DNA of 8,302 bases, from NCBI GenBank assembly GCA_016191305.1, contig JACPOX010000050.1, positions 1 to 8,302 of the forward strand, given 5' to 3'. The notes under the pieces are model-generated. The model did no database searches and was not told the origin of the DNA. It was given only the letters and a program-made list of their open reading frames with translations. The position numbers and the translations under genes were made by a program. Of this stretch, positions 1 to 8,302 are shown in pieces (the first letter of the stretch is position 1; each line of letters starts with the position of its first letter). Source of the stretch: Legionella longbeachae. Its GTDB lineage: Bacteria > Pseudomonadota > Gammaproteobacteria > Legionellales > Legionellaceae.

Positions 1-68
1 GCGCTGAGGGGCAACCAGGAGGTACGGGAATTAATGCGGAAATTGGTAACTGGGATGAGAAAAAATAA
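1..68 (+). CDS. gspG: GspG/LspG major pseudopilin, C-terminal end only
   Basis: The frame starting at base 3 encodes the last 21 residues of a type II secretion major pseudopilin and stops with TAA at 66-68; the rest lies left of the window. The tail reads AEGQPGGTGINAEIGNWDEK, matching the glycine-rich GspG ending (G-A-D-G-x-x-G-G-x-G-x-x-A-D-I-x-N-W). In the family this loop helps bind calcium that stabilises the pseudopilus; here some usual acidic positions are replaced (E for D, N for E/D). The end overlaps the start of gspH, as expected in a gspG-K operon. The tail motif, the position before gspH and the operon order make the call firm although only the tail is visible. Confidence 0.9.
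   Translation, partial: AEGQPGGTGINAEIGNWDEKK
17..23 (+). promoter_or_regulatory. Ribosome binding site of gspH inside gspG
   Basis: AGGAGGT lies 10 bases before the ATG at 34 and is a near-perfect Shine-Dalgarno sequence. It is also part of the gspG coding sequence, within the glycine codons of the tail. It favours the ATG at 34 over the ATG at 55, which has only a weak GGTAACTGGG ahead of it. Because glycine codons produce GGAGG-like strings by chance, the start choice is likely rather than certain. Confidence 0.55.
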
Positions 69-546
69 TCAAGGCTTTACTTTAATTGAAATCTTGATTG
101 TTTTAGTAATTATAGGCATAACCTTTGGGTTTGCCTTAATTGCCTTTGGTGATTTTGGGGAAAGTCGGCGCATCAAGTTTGCTGCTGAGCAATTAGCAAA
201 TACTCTTCGCTTGGCTCAACAGCAGGCTATTTTAGAAACCAGTACCCTTGGCCTTCGTATTGATAATATGAGTTATCAAATACTTCAGCTTCAAAATAAC
301 GCCCGTTGGAAACCTCTTTCCAAGACAGGCATCTTTAAAATGACCTATTTTCCTCAAGATACAATTATTACTTTGATTACCAATAATCATACTCCAAAGG
401 GATATCCAGCAGTCATTATTAATTCTTCGGGAAATATGACACCATTTTCTTTAAAATTTGCCAGTTCAAAAGAGAGCAACCTAGCCTTACTCATAGGTAA
501 GCAAAATGGTGACCTAAATTTTAATTTGGTAAGACCCAATGATTAG
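34..546 (+). CDS. gspH: GspH/LspH minor pseudopilin of type II secretion
   Basis: Minor pseudopilin of the type II secretion pseudopilus, inserted in the inner membrane and processed by prepilin peptidase (GspO/PilD). The 170-residue protein has a prepilin leader ending in Q-G, with predicted cleavage between G14 and F15. The mature end is FTLIEILIVLVIIGI, with the hallmark glutamate at mature position 5 (E19) and a hydrophobic helix to about residue 38. A variable C-terminal beta domain follows. The length is normal for GspH. The ATG at 34 overlaps gspG by 35 bases and has a strong Shine-Dalgarno; the ATG at 55 would give a 7-residue leader and cannot be excluded. The H assignment rests on operon position (after G, before I) and on the N-terminal motif; the C-terminal domain is poorly conserved in this family. 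Confidence 0.88.
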   Translation: MRKLVTGMRKNNQGFTLIEILIVLVIIGITFGFALIAFGDFGESRRIKFAAEQLANTLRLAQQQAILETSTLGLRIDNMSYQILQLQNNARWKPLSKTGIFKMTYFPQDTIITLITNNHTPKGYPAVIINSSGNMTPFSLKFASSKESNLALLIGKQNGDLNFNLVRPND

Positions 547-1000
547 GATTCTTTTCAAATTCTCCATGACGAGAAAAGGTCATACAAAAAACAGAAAATT
601 TAGAAAAAAGTCTATTGTCCATCATCATAAGTCAGGCTTCACTTTAATGGAGGTGCTATTGGCTCTCTCAGTAATAGCCATTGCATTAACCGCTTTGCTT
701 AAGGCAATATCACAAAATGTAGAAAATACACGACGTATCAAAGAAAAAACAGTAAGCCATTGGGTTGCTATGCAAGGAGTAGCCATGGTTCAGCTTAATT
801 TATTACTCATCAATCAAAGCCAGGAAACAACACAAGATACAACCATGCTCAATGAGCATTGGTATTGGCGAGCAAAAGTAAGTACCACACCCCAAAAAAA
901 CATTCAAAAAATAACTATTTTAGTCAGTACGGAAAAAGCGGGACCTTTTAGAGAGGAATTACAAGCATTCAGGTATATAGGATCTCCAAATGAATTATAG
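539..1000 (+). CDS. gspI: GspI/LspI minor pseudopilin of type II secretion
   Basis: GspI is the hub of the pseudopilus tip complex, where it binds GspJ and GspK. The 153-residue protein has the prepilin motif KSG/FTLMEVLLALSVIAIAL, with cleavage between G33 and F34 and Glu at mature +5 (E38). The phrase 'FTLMEVLLAL' followed by 'A...A......N....R.KE+T.A.W.A' is typical of GspI. The leader of 33 residues is long and basic. An in-frame ATG at 566 would shorten it to 24, but neither start has a good Shine-Dalgarno (only TAAGA lies before 539). The ATG at 539 overlaps the end of gspH by 8 bases, so translational coupling may replace a strong ribosome binding site. Mature length (about 120) suits the family. 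Confidence 0.9.
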   Translation: MIRILFKFSMTRKGHTKNRKFRKKSIVHHHKSGFTLMEVLLALSVIAIALTALLKAISQNVENTRRIKEKTVSHWVAMQGVAMVQLNLLLINQSQETTQDTTMLNEHWYWRAKVSTTPQKNIQKITILVSTEKAGPFREELQAFRYIGSPNEL

Positions 1001-1670
1001 ACTTCTTCGGAAAACCTACTACCGAAAAGAATTGCTCCAATCAGAAAAACAGCTGCATTATTTTAAAGGCTTTACTCTGATTGAAATTTTAATTGCCCTC
1101 GCTGTATTTGCTATTTTAGCCACAATTACTACATCTGTATTGTATAATGCATTTACAACACGCTCTCGAGTCAATGAACAAAGTGAACGCTTGAGCAAGA
1201 TACAACTTGCAATAAGCCTCATTCAACAAGATACAATTCAAACGGTCGAGCGACCTATTCGTGGCAATGACATGCGATTATTTCCCCCTTTTATTGGACA
1301 AACAAATTATCTTGAATTCACACGTGATGGTGATGTGAATCCTGGCAGCATTGAAAAACGCAGCACCCTAAAACGTATTGCTTATGTTTGTCAGAGTGGC
1401 ACTCTTTTACGTAGAACATGGGCAAACCTCGACCCAGTCAATCGTAATGTCTATGAAGATAAACTCTTATTGGATCATCTTATCAATTGTCATTTTGAAT
1501 ATCTTAATCAAAATTCACAAACTCTTCCAGAATGGCGAGAACAAGCTGTAAACATAAACCAAAGCAAAGAGCCACTTCCCAAAGCGGTTCAATTTAATAT
1601 GACCTTACAAGATCTTGGCGAAATTAATCTACTTTTTACAATACCGGAGGCACTTTATGCCTCAAACTAA
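990..1670 (+). CDS. gspJ: GspJ/LspJ minor pseudopilin of type II secretion
   Basis: GspJ is the largest beta-fold minor pseudopilin and joins GspI and GspK at the pseudopilus tip. The protein is 226 residues, with prepilin cleavage predicted between G27 and F28 ahead of FTLIEILIALAVFAILA, and Glu at +5 (E32). Downstream it has the GspJ pattern: 'R.......++.+Q.D..Q...RPIR', then 'L.FTRDG..NP', 'R+.Y.....L.R..W..LD' and a C-terminal 'FNMTLQDLGEI.L.F.IP'. Full length for the family. The start overlaps gspI by 11 bases and has AGGA seven bases upstream (979-982). The 26-residue tail ahead of the cleavage site is longer than the usual 6-10. It is translationally coupled to gspK, overlapping it by 14 bases. 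Confidence 0.93.
   Translation: MNYRLLRKTYYRKELLQSEKQLHYFKGFTLIEILIALAVFAILATITTSVLYNAFTTRSRVNEQSERLSKIQLAISLIQQDTIQTVERPIRGNDMRLFPPFIGQTNYLEFTRDGDVNPGSIEKRSTLKRIAYVCQSGTLLRRTWANLDPVNRNVYEDKLLLDHLINCHFEYLNQNSQTLPEWREQAVNINQSKEPLPKAVQFNMTLQDLGEINLLFTIPEALYASN
1646..1650 (+). promoter_or_regulatory. Ribosome binding site fixing the gspK start
   Basis: GGAGG six bases before the ATG at 1657. It selects this ATG over the in-frame ATG at 1615, which would put 14 unrelated residues (MAKLIYFLQYRRHF) before the conserved prepilin leader. Confidence 0.75.
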
Positions 1671-2454
1671 AAATAGAAATGGGAGTGCCCTGCTCACAGC
1701 TCTTTTTATTATGACTCTAGTTGCTATAGTAGCAACAGCCATGAGTACCAAGGTGCAATTGGATATTTACCGTACAAAACTTATACTCACACATGATAAA
1801 CTTTATCTCGCTTCACAAGCAGTGACTTTTTGGGCAATGAGTCAATTAAGTGATAAAAAAAATAAATTGATTAAAACCAATAAGCAGGGCATGGTGAGTC
1901 AGTATCCTCGCAACATGGAACGTGTCGCTAACACGGTAATATTATCTGGAGCTCTTTATGACTTGCAAGCTCGATTTAACCTCAATAATTTGAGTAATAA
2001 AAAAGCAATGATAGGATTTGTTAATCTTATAGGTTCTATTAATCCAAATGTTGTCGAATCTGAAAAAATGAAATTGGCTTCTGCCTTAAATAATTGGATC
2101 TCAAATTACGACCTGGCTCTTGGTAAAGACAACTATTTATCCTATTATCTCAGTCTGAAACCACCTTATCATCCTAGTCATCAAATGATGACAAGTGCGT
2201 CCGAATTGCGTCTTGTTAAGGATATTAGTAGTTCTCTGTATTTAGAGCTAGAACCCTATATTACTGCTTTGCCCGAAACCTCAGCAATTAATATTAATAC
2301 TGCTCCCATACAAGTCCTCAAATCATTAAGCAATATAAAAAATGAAGGCCAGTTTAATGAGCTAATCAGTGCAAGAAAAGAAAATGGAATTAAAAACTTA
2401 GAAAAATCAAATTTTCAAATAATGGTATTCTGCATTGCTCTGCATAACGTATAA
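1657..2454 (+). CDS. gspK: GspK/LspK minor pseudopilin, apparently shortened at the C-terminus
   Basis: GspK caps the pseudopilus tip and controls its assembly. The 265-residue protein starts MPQTKNRNG/SALLTALFIM. The mature end lacks Glu at +5, which is normal for GspK and unlike the other pseudopilins. Family landmarks are YDLQARFNLNNL (101-112), a helical insert with W147 and SELRLVKDI (182-190), and ININTAPIQVL (211-221). The usual acidic calcium-site patterns near W147 and 'GAED' appear weakened here (WISNYD, GKDN). Family members such as PulK and XcpX have about 325 residues. Here the match fades after RKENGIKNLEKSNF (240-253), and only IMVFCIALHNV remains before the stop, so the usual last beta-strands ('S.YF....') are missing. 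No continuation appears in the other frames. The start at 1657 is supported by GGAGG. Confidence 0.85.
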   Translation: MPQTKNRNGSALLTALFIMTLVAIVATAMSTKVQLDIYRTKLILTHDKLYLASQAVTFWAMSQLSDKKNKLIKTNKQGMVSQYPRNMERVANTVILSGALYDLQARFNLNNLSNKKAMIGFVNLIGSINPNVVESEKMKLASALNNWISNYDLALGKDNYLSYYLSLKPPYHPSHQMMTSASELRLVKDISSSLYLELEPYITALPETSAININTAPIQVLKSLSNIKNEGQFNELISARKENGIKNLEKSNFQIMVFCIALHNV

Positions 2455-2472
2455 AGAGTCAATGAGTTAATA

Positions 2473-2880
2473 ATGAGGATTTCTTTTTTTATAACTTTAA
2501 CATTAGAGTTGGCTATAGCGTTTCATCCAGCCCTAGCTATTACCATAAAATGCCCCGATAAGATTAACACAAGTCAATCTTTACAGGAAAAGGTAAATGG
2601 ATGGGATGAGTTTTTAGATGATTGGAATATTGTTCATCACTTTAACAAAGTTACATTTTATGCAGGTCATCCCAAAGAGCACGCAAGTTTAGTACCAGAT
2701 AATGAAGATACTAAAAGTAATAAAATGAATTGGACATTTGGTAAGGATATAATTTGGCTGGCATGCGGATACTCAAATACGGATATTCAATTAATTCAAA
2801 AACTTCCTAATGCAACTACAACTTGTAGCGTAACTTATGATTCAAATTTTTCAAAGAATATTGCTATTAATTGTATTTAG
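2473..2880 (+). CDS. Small secreted STY0301-like protein
   Basis: A 135-residue exported protein of unknown function. It has a Sec-type signal peptide with predicted cleavage after A22 (PALA/ITIKC); a glutamate (E12) inside the hydrophobic stretch is unusual. The mature part (about 113 residues) has four cysteines (C27, C98, C118, C134), consistent with two disulfides in the periplasm. The layout 'I.CP..I...Q......GW', 'V.FY.GHP.E.ASLVPD', 'W.F....IWLACGY....IQL...LP....C.VTYD' and a final 'C' matches my memory of the STY0301 family of small enterobacterial and Legionella proteins, whose role is not known. It begins 18 bases after gspK with only a weak GAG-type ribosome binding site, so it may be read from the gsp operon. 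Family assignment is by pattern memory, not a search. Confidence 0.7.
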   Translation: MRISFFITLTLELAIAFHPALAITIKCPDKINTSQSLQEKVNGWDEFLDDWNIVHHFNKVTFYAGHPKEHASLVPDNEDTKSNKMNWTFGKDIIWLACGYSNTDIQLIQKLPNATTTCSVTYDSNFSKNIAINCI

Positions 2881-2932
2881 ACCGACTATTGCTACGACTA
2901 CTCTAAAAAATCGTACCCTACATAGAATATTT

Positions 2933-2961
2933 TTCTTAAAATATAAGCATTCAACCATAAT
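2933..2961 (+). promoter_or_regulatory. Candidate sigma70 promoter for the pentapeptide-repeat gene
   Basis: TTCTTA (2933-2938) and CATAAT (2956-2961) are separated by 17 bases. The -10 matches 5 of 6 consensus positions and the -35 matches 3 of 6. Transcription would begin near 2968, about 32 bases before the ATG at 3000. The region is very AT-rich, so chance matches are easy; TTGATA (2961-2966) with GAATAT (2983-2988) is a weaker alternative. Confidence 0.35.
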
Positions 2962-2999
2962 TGATATATTATCGTAAATTTTGAATATGGACGTTTATA

Positions 3000-4373
3000 A
3001 TGAAGCAAAAAAGTGAAATCGATGATTTAGAAGAATATCAATCTCGCAGTATGATCAGTTCGCAGGAATTGTATGATTTTATTGATGACAACTTAAGGAT
3101 GAAAAGGTGTCATCGCTCTGAATCTCTTGTTGAAACAGTTGATTTTTTTCATAAATTATCCAAGTTGCGTAAAGCAGAATTATATCTAACGTTAAATTCT
3201 AAAATTGAACAATCAAAACATCTAACAAATAACGAGTTGATTTATTTTGCTATGATCACCGATGATGTGAATTTATTGTATAAAACACGATTTGTTGACA
3301 TGAATGTTCTCTCTATAAAAATAAAAGAGCTAGCAAGAAATTTATTTATAATGCAAACAGCATTGGCTTATAGTGTGACGCATGAAGAACATGAGAGAAA
3401 TATAATTAAGCAAAAACTCAATAGGCAGTTGCAGGTAGGGCATAAAAGACACGGGGAAAGTGACCCAAAACAATATTTCTTCAATTTGTCCAAGATCAAA
3501 CTTGAGGGCGCCAATTTATTTAACTGCGATTTATCATTTTGTTCACTTATAGGTAGCCAATTAAAAGGTGCTGAGATTAATTTAGCTGATTTTAGCTTTT
3601 CTAATTTAACTAATGCAGACTTATCAGAAACTAAAACACAATTGGTATTAGAAAACAAAAGGATAGATAATTCTAATGTGGCTATCGCTATTTATGGCGC
3701 CATTATTAAACAAGCATGTATCATTGATACTAGCCTTCCCTTATTAACTCATCTTTCCGATTTTTCTGGTTCTAATTTTAGTCGCACACAGGTTAGTATC
3801 TTAAATCGGGATACTTATGACCTATGTTTTGATCATTGTGATTTTAGTTATGGGAAGTTTAAATACTATCACTTAGTTAAAGGTACGACCTTTAAACAAG
3901 CATCTTTTATAAAATGTGATTTTGAAGATTATCCAAGCAGGGATTGGTTGTGTGATGATTTAGGTGATATTAAACTTATTGCAGAAAATATCGCATTTCA
4001 ATCAATTCAATCATTAAAAGTGGCTCTTGACGAAGCTTATCAAGACTATCAAAAATATTTAACTAAAAAAGAACATACTTATCAGTTACTAACGAAAATG
4101 CTTGCAAGACAAATCGTTACATATCTTACAGATACCAATTTAGAGAATAAAGATAAGCTGTGCTTACTGGATGTAGCGATTAATCATAAGATATTTCAAC
4201 CTATTCAAAAAGCAAAATATGTTGCAAATACTGTGAGCTACTACGCACAAAGCTTATTTTCAAATAAAGTGCACTTTTGCTATGAAACAAGTGGGTTAAA
4301 AAAATTAGAAAAAAAGAGGGATGAATTACAAGAGCAATCTCTAAGTGAAATAAATTTAGCGAAGATCCTATGA
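3000..4373 (+). CDS. Pentapeptide-repeat protein, possible secreted effector
   Basis: A 457-residue protein with no signal peptide or membrane segment. Residues 1-150 are mainly helical and charged. Residues 163-209 form about ten consecutive pentapeptide repeats, with L, I or F at every fifth position (163, 168, 173 ... 208) and A, C or S two residues earlier (for example LEGAN, LFNCD, LKGAE, LTNAD); this predicts a right-handed quadrilateral beta-helix. A second degenerate tract with F or L steps lies near 277-308 (CDFSY, ASFIKCDF). Residues 320-457 are helical, ending in a charged segment (KKLEKKRDELQEQ) and a hydrophobic tip (INLAKIL). GGA lies 8 bases before the ATG. It stands alone between the STY0301-like gene and a convergent gene. 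Pentapeptide proteins in Legionella include Dot/Icm substrates; that role here is inference, and other functions (gyrase protection, scaffold) are open. Confidence 0.75.
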   Translation: MKQKSEIDDLEEYQSRSMISSQELYDFIDDNLRMKRCHRSESLVETVDFFHKLSKLRKAELYLTLNSKIEQSKHLTNNELIYFAMITDDVNLLYKTRFVDMNVLSIKIKELARNLFIMQTALAYSVTHEEHERNIIKQKLNRQLQVGHKRHGESDPKQYFFNLSKIKLEGANLFNCDLSFCSLIGSQLKGAEINLADFSFSNLTNADLSETKTQLVLENKRIDNSNVAIAIYGAIIKQACIIDTSLPLLTHLSDFSGSNFSRTQVSILNRDTYDLCFDHCDFSYGKFKYYHLVKGTTFKQASFIKCDFEDYPSRDWLCDDLGDIKLIAENIAFQSIQSLKVALDEAYQDYQKYLTKKEHTYQLLTKMLARQIVTYLTDTNLENKDKLCLLDVAINHKIFQPIQKAKYVANTVSYYAQSLFSNKVHFCYETSGLKKLEKKRDELQEQSLSEINLAKIL

Positions 4374-4422
4374 AATAGTAATTCTTGATTGAACAGTTGT
4401 GCTAAATTTAAGCTTATTGTTC

Positions 4423-5406
4423 TTATGGCTTTCGTGACTGATCTTTACTTTTTTCCTGGGTCATTTCTTTGAATAACTGATCTGCAGCTTCTATATCTTG
4501 AGCGGATAATTTTTTATCTAATATTTTAAGTTGTTTCGCTGCATCTTCATTTTTATTCTCCGCAGCAATCTTAAAAAAGACATAAGCCTTAACCCAATTT
4601 TTCTCCACTCCTAACCCCGCGAGATACATATAACCTAATTTCGCCTGGCCATTTGGATTTCCTTGTTCTGCTGATTTAGTAAACCAATAAGCAGCCTGTT
4701 GATAGTCTTTGTCCACCCCCGTTCCTGTGAGCAGCAGTTGGCCTAATTCAACTTGCGCATCGGGTTCTCCACTATCGGCGGCAGCCTGATACCAATAAGC
4801 AGCCTTTTTAGGATCAGCTTCAACACCTAATCCTTTAAGATAATAATAACCTAAATAAGTTTCAGCTTTGACATGGCCTTGATTTGCAGCCTTGGAAAAC
4901 CAATAAAAGGCAGTTTTATCATCAGCAATGACCCCTGGCTGTTGTCCTGAATAAAGCAAACCCATGCTATATTCTGCCCTATCATCCCCTTGTTCTGCAG
5001 CCTGCTGATACCAATACAAAGCCTTATCCACATCTTTAGACGTCCCTTCCCCCATAATGTAGTCATAGGCCAGATTTACTTGCGCTTTACTGTAACCTTG
5101 TTTTGCTGATTTTTCGAACCATTCAAAAGCAGATTTCTTGTTCGGTTTTACTCCGTCCCCTGTAGCATACATTAAACCGATGTTTCTTTGGGCGATAGGA
5201 TTACCTTGCTGTGCCGACTTCATATACCATTGGAAAGCTTCTGTGAAATCTTGTTTCACACCATCACCTAAATCATACATAAAACCCAGACTTAGTTGAG
5301 CTAATGCATTGTTTTTATTCGCAGATTTTTTATACCAATCGAGGGCCTCAGGGTAATTTTTTATCACCCCTTGACCGTATTGAAACATTCGCCCTAATAA
5401 GTACAT
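4423..5406 (-). CDS. Sel1-repeat (TPR-like) protein lacking its normal N-terminus
   Basis: A 327-residue solenoid of about eight Sel1 repeats of some 36 residues, with the signature 'A...LG.MY..G.GV..D...A..WY.KAA.QG' (for example LGFMYDLGDGVKQDFTEAF, LGYMYLAGLGVEKNWVKAY), then a charged C-terminal tail (about 288-327, rich in K, E and Q). Sel1 proteins are helical scaffolds; in Legionella, relatives such as LpnE, EnhC and LidL act in host entry and trafficking, but this gene cannot be matched to one of them by eye. The frame begins inside the first repeat: codons just upstream of the ATG at 5406 read NAEA, the start of a repeat, and remain open back to a stop at about 5479-5481 without an ATG. 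No good ribosome binding site precedes 5406. A signal-peptide start lies at 5453 in another frame, so this is probably a damaged gene or a frameshifted reading. It lies 116 bases downstream of pmbA on the same strand. Confidence 0.75.
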   Translation of the reverse strand: MYLLGRMFQYGQGVIKNYPEALDWYKKSANKNNALAQLSLGFMYDLGDGVKQDFTEAFQWYMKSAQQGNPIAQRNIGLMYATGDGVKPNKKSAFEWFEKSAKQGYSKAQVNLAYDYIMGEGTSKDVDKALYWYQQAAEQGDDRAEYSMGLLYSGQQPGVIADDKTAFYWFSKAANQGHVKAETYLGYYYLKGLGVEADPKKAAYWYQAAADSGEPDAQVELGQLLLTGTGVDKDYQQAAYWFTKSAEQGNPNGQAKLGYMYLAGLGVEKNWVKAYVFFKIAAENKNEDAAKQLKILDKKLSAQDIEAADQLFKEMTQEKSKDQSRKP

Positions 5407-5453
5407 TGCCTCAGCATTTCTAACAATAATGCTGCTAAAATCCAGCCGCGCAT
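5394..5453 (-). pseudogene. Displaced signal-peptide start of the Sel1 gene
   Basis: An ATG at 5453 opens a short frame, MRGWILAALLLEMLRQCTY, which stops at 5394-5396. The first 11 residues look like a signal peptide n- and h-region. GGAG lies five bases upstream (5459-5462). The adjacent frame continues as RNAEAMYLLGRMFQYG, the first Sel1 repeat. Restoring one base between about 5416 and 5440 would join the two. The simplest reading is that the original start is here and a 1-base loss (or a longer out-of-frame deletion that removed the signal peptide c-region) has separated it from the body. A sequencing error is possible. Confidence 0.55.
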
Positions 5454-5508
5454 GCCGACTCCAATTCGATCTGCTTATCTAAAGCGTAGAATATAGAGCC
5501 AACAAAGC

Positions 5509-5528
5509 AAGTAAAATCGCTTTTACTT
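5509..5528 (-). repeat. Perfect 8-bp inverted repeat over the pmbA stop codon
   Basis: AAGTAAAA (5509-5516) and TTTTACTT (5521-5528) flank a 4-base loop; the element includes the pmbA stop codon. On the minus strand it is followed by GCTTTGTTGG rather than a T-run, and the stem is AT-rich, so it is at best a weak terminator or a 3'-end stabilising hairpin between pmbA and the Sel1 gene. Chance occurrence in AT-rich sequence is possible. Confidence 0.35.
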
Positions 5529-6881
5529 CCCAGCAATCATCATTTTTTCAATTAATATAGAACCACAACGTGTAGCAAGATTCGGATTAATATCATTGCC
5601 TACAGCAATAATAGTTTTAAACATTTCTTTTAAATTACCTGCAATCGTAATTTCATCAACGGGATATTGCACGACACCATCCTCTACCCAATATCCACTA
5701 GCACCTCGTGAATAATCGCCCGTAACCCCATTGACGCCCTGTCCCATCAATTCAGTCACCAGCAAACCATTGCCCATTATTTTTAATAAATCATCAAGAT
5801 CACCCGCGGTTGGATCAACGGTTAAATTATGAACACCATCACTGTTGGCAGTTGTTTTTAAACCTAATTTACGAGCAGAATAACTACCCAATATATATTG
5901 CATAACCTTTCCATTTTCAACCAGAAGATTGGGGCGAGTCGGTACGCCTTCACTATCAAATGGTGAGCTTCCTAAAGCACCCAATAAATGGGGTTGTTCA
6001 TAAATACGCATAAATTCAGGAAAAATTTGTTGTCCTATAGAATCCAGTAAAAAAGTATTTTTTCTATAAAGATTTGAACCACTAATCGCATTGATAAAAC
6101 TGGAAATTAAACCACTGGAAATGCGCGAGGAAAAAATAACTGGTGTTGCTTGAGTGGCAATTTGTTTTGCGCCCAAACGGCTTAAAGCGCGGTCAACCGC
6201 ATTTTTTGCAATCACATGAGTATCTACTAAATCACGTGCATTACGCACCGTTGTATAATCATAATCTCGTTGCATTTGTTCACCTTCTTTGGCGATTAAT
6301 GAGCAACTTAAACCATGACGGGTGCTATGAACAAATCCCGAGCCACCATGAGTATTAGCAAATCCATGATGTGATTCATATGATGACACGTTAACTCCAT
6401 CAGAATTTGCAATACGCTTATCCAAAGATAAAGCATAGGATTCGCATTTTATAGCCATATCAATTGCTTGTTTCGGACTTAAATCCCAAGGATGAAATAA
6501 ATCAAGATCAGGATAATTTTGCGTCATCAATTCCTTATCTGCTAATCCAAAACATGGGTCTTCAGCACTGACTCGCGCTATGTCGCAAGCTGCCTTCACC
6601 ATTGCTTCTAAAGCAGCTGGCGAAATATCCGTACTACTTGCGCCACCTTTACGGTTACCAATATAAACAGTCAATCCAACCCCTTTATCTTCACTAAATG
6701 CGATCGTTTCAACCTCCCCCATACGCACATCAACTGAAAAACCCTTGTCATTATTAACAGCCACCATTGCATCAGTTGCGCCTTCTTTTTTGGCCAATTC
6801 TAATACAACATTCATCAGTCGAGTTAAATCTGATATTGACTTATGTACGTGAGTATTGTTATGTTGCGTTTTTATTTGCAT
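5523..6881 (-). CDS. pmbA: PmbA/TldE, subunit of the TldD/TldE metalloprotease
   Basis: PmbA (TldE) is the non-catalytic partner of TldD. Together they form a cytoplasmic protease that in E. coli trims the microcin B17 precursor and degrades the CcdA antitoxin. The 452-residue protein (E. coli about 450) shows the family landmarks from start to end: 'GFSVDVRMGEVETIAFSED' with 'GVGLTVYIGNRKG' (about 47-79), 'PCFGLAD', 'DLFHPWDLSPKQAIDMA.KCE', 'ISGSNLYRKNTFLLDSIG', 'PFDSEGVPT', 'ELMGQGVNGVTGDYSRG' (377-393) and 'EITIAGNLKEMF' near the end. It lacks the HExxxH zinc site of TldD, as expected for PmbA. The ATG at 6881 is chosen because GGAAT (6887-6891) precedes it at good spacing and the length fits; an in-frame ATG at 6953 would add 24 non-conserved residues and run into the divergent gene. 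No tldD is in the window. Confidence 0.95.
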   Translation of the reverse strand: MQIKTQHNNTHVHKSISDLTRLMNVVLELAKKEGATDAMVAVNNDKGFSVDVRMGEVETIAFSEDKGVGLTVYIGNRKGGASSTDISPAALEAMVKAACDIARVSAEDPCFGLADKELMTQNYPDLDLFHPWDLSPKQAIDMAIKCESYALSLDKRIANSDGVNVSSYESHHGFANTHGGSGFVHSTRHGLSCSLIAKEGEQMQRDYDYTTVRNARDLVDTHVIAKNAVDRALSRLGAKQIATQATPVIFSSRISSGLISSFINAISGSNLYRKNTFLLDSIGQQIFPEFMRIYEQPHLLGALGSSPFDSEGVPTRPNLLVENGKVMQYILGSYSARKLGLKTTANSDGVHNLTVDPTAGDLDDLLKIMGNGLLVTELMGQGVNGVTGDYSRGASGYWVEDGVVQYPVDEITIAGNLKEMFKTIIAVGNDINPNLATRCGSILIEKMMIAGK

Positions 6882-8302
6882 AAGAGATTCCGTGGTGTTG
6901 AATGATGTACATAAGGATACAATAACATGTCTTCGCAAACCAATGTTTATCATGCAATCAAATCATTTTTATTCTATTTATTATTTGTTCTTGTTATTTT
7001 ATTTATTCCATTTCACTCCTATGCTAAGGGACAATGGAAAAAACTAGGGCCAGGCATTGAGTATCAGGATCTTGCAGGTGGAATACTCGCACCCTGGACA
7101 CATATCTATGCTTTTCGTATCGATCTCAATAAAAACAAACTCGAATTAGTCAATGCAAAAAATTTAGCACTAAAAAATGCCTCTGCAGATCAATTCGCTG
7201 AACAAAGTAAAGCACTTTTAAGTATTAATGGTGGTTTTTTTGATCATGAATTTAATCCACTGGGTCTTAGAATCAATAATAAAATACTGGAAAATCCTTT
7301 AAAACGGATCAGTTGGTGGGGCATTTTTTACATAAAAAAAAATAAAGCACATATTTCTAGTCTTAAGCATTTCAACCATAATGACGAGATTGATTTTGCT
7401 ATTCAAAGTGGGCCTCGTTTATTAATTAAACGGAAAATCCCTTCATTAAAACCAGGGGATGCAGATCGCTCCGCTCTAGGAATCACTGCAGACGGGAAAA
7501 TTATTATCCTTGTATCTACAAATGCCGCTATGTCTACTGACAAATTAGCTCATTTGCTAAGATCACCTCCTTTATCATGCATTGATGCGATTAATCTAGA
7601 TGGAGGAAGTTCAAGTCAACTCTATGCTCATATTGGTTCTTTTCTCTTAAATGTTCATGGATTCTCTAATGTCAGTGATGCCATTATTGTTAAGTCTAGG
7701 TTTAATCATTGAATTTATTAGTATTTCCTGATGTAGCCTAGTGAATTATTAATAACCCACAACTTATCCACAAAATACTCCCATCTTATTCTCTTGACCA
7801 TTATGCAAAAACACATTATCTTGTTATGTTTTTCGAAGAAACACCCAACATATTGTGGGTGTACTATAATTAAATACATATAATAAAAATAATAATGCGT
7901 GGAGGAAAAATGTCCGCAATTCTTGATCCGGTAAATGATGTACCACAAACCAGTCAACTGGAATTGACCGCTAATACCCCTGGTTTAATAAAAACCATTA
8001 AACGCAATGGTAAAGTAGTAAATTATGATGATACTAAAATCAAAGTCGCAATTACTAAAGCATTTATTGCTGACGAAGGTGGTACCGCCTCCACATCAGA
8101 TCGTATTCACCAACAAATTGATGATCTCACTCGTCAAATTTCTCAAGTGTTTAAACGCCGTTTGCCTAGTGGTGGTGCAGTCCATATCGAGGACATACAA
8201 GATCAGGTTGAATTAGCCCTGATGCGAAGTGGGCACTACAAAGTTGCTCGAGCTTATGTACTCTATCGTGAAGAACATCGCAAAGCACGTCAAAATGAAT
8301 TA

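Overview
The window is AT-rich gammaproteobacterial chromosome and looks like Legionella or a close relative. The evidence is a type II secretion pseudopilin operon in the order G-H-I-J-K, low-GC coding sequence, a class Ia nrdA whose N-terminus matches gammaproteobacterial forms, a STY0301-like secreted protein, a Sel1-repeat protein and a pentapeptide-repeat protein. No RNA gene, IS element, phage gene or CRISPR array is visible. No stretch longer than about 300 bases lacks a gene.

Layout. Positions 1-2454 (+) hold the last codons of gspG and then gspH, gspI, gspJ and gspK. All of these overlap, and they encode the major pseudopilin and the four minor pseudopilins of the type II secretion system (lsp genes in Legionella). 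gspK ends early, apparently lacking its last beta-strands. A small secreted STY0301-like protein follows after 18 bases (2473-2880). A stand-alone gene at 3000-4373 (+) encodes a cytosolic-looking pentapeptide-repeat protein that could be a Dot/Icm effector (inference only). On the minus strand are a Sel1-repeat protein (4423-5406), whose signal peptide and start now lie in another frame, and upstream of it pmbA/tldE (5523-6881). Divergent from pmbA is an exported phosphodiester-glycosidase-domain (NAGPA/DUF2233) protein (6927-7712). The right edge carries the first 131 codons of nrdA (7910 onward).

The clearest regulatory signal is the nrdA leader. It has a perfect DnaA box, a sigma70-like promoter and two NrdR-box-like sequences exactly 32 bp apart, the first over the -10 and the second just downstream. 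This is the known logic for tying ribonucleotide reductase expression to replication initiation and dNTP status.

I did not find an obviously new multi-gene system. The most unusual items are the shortened gspK and the frame-disrupted start of the Sel1 gene, two signs of local gene erosion in an otherwise housekeeping region.
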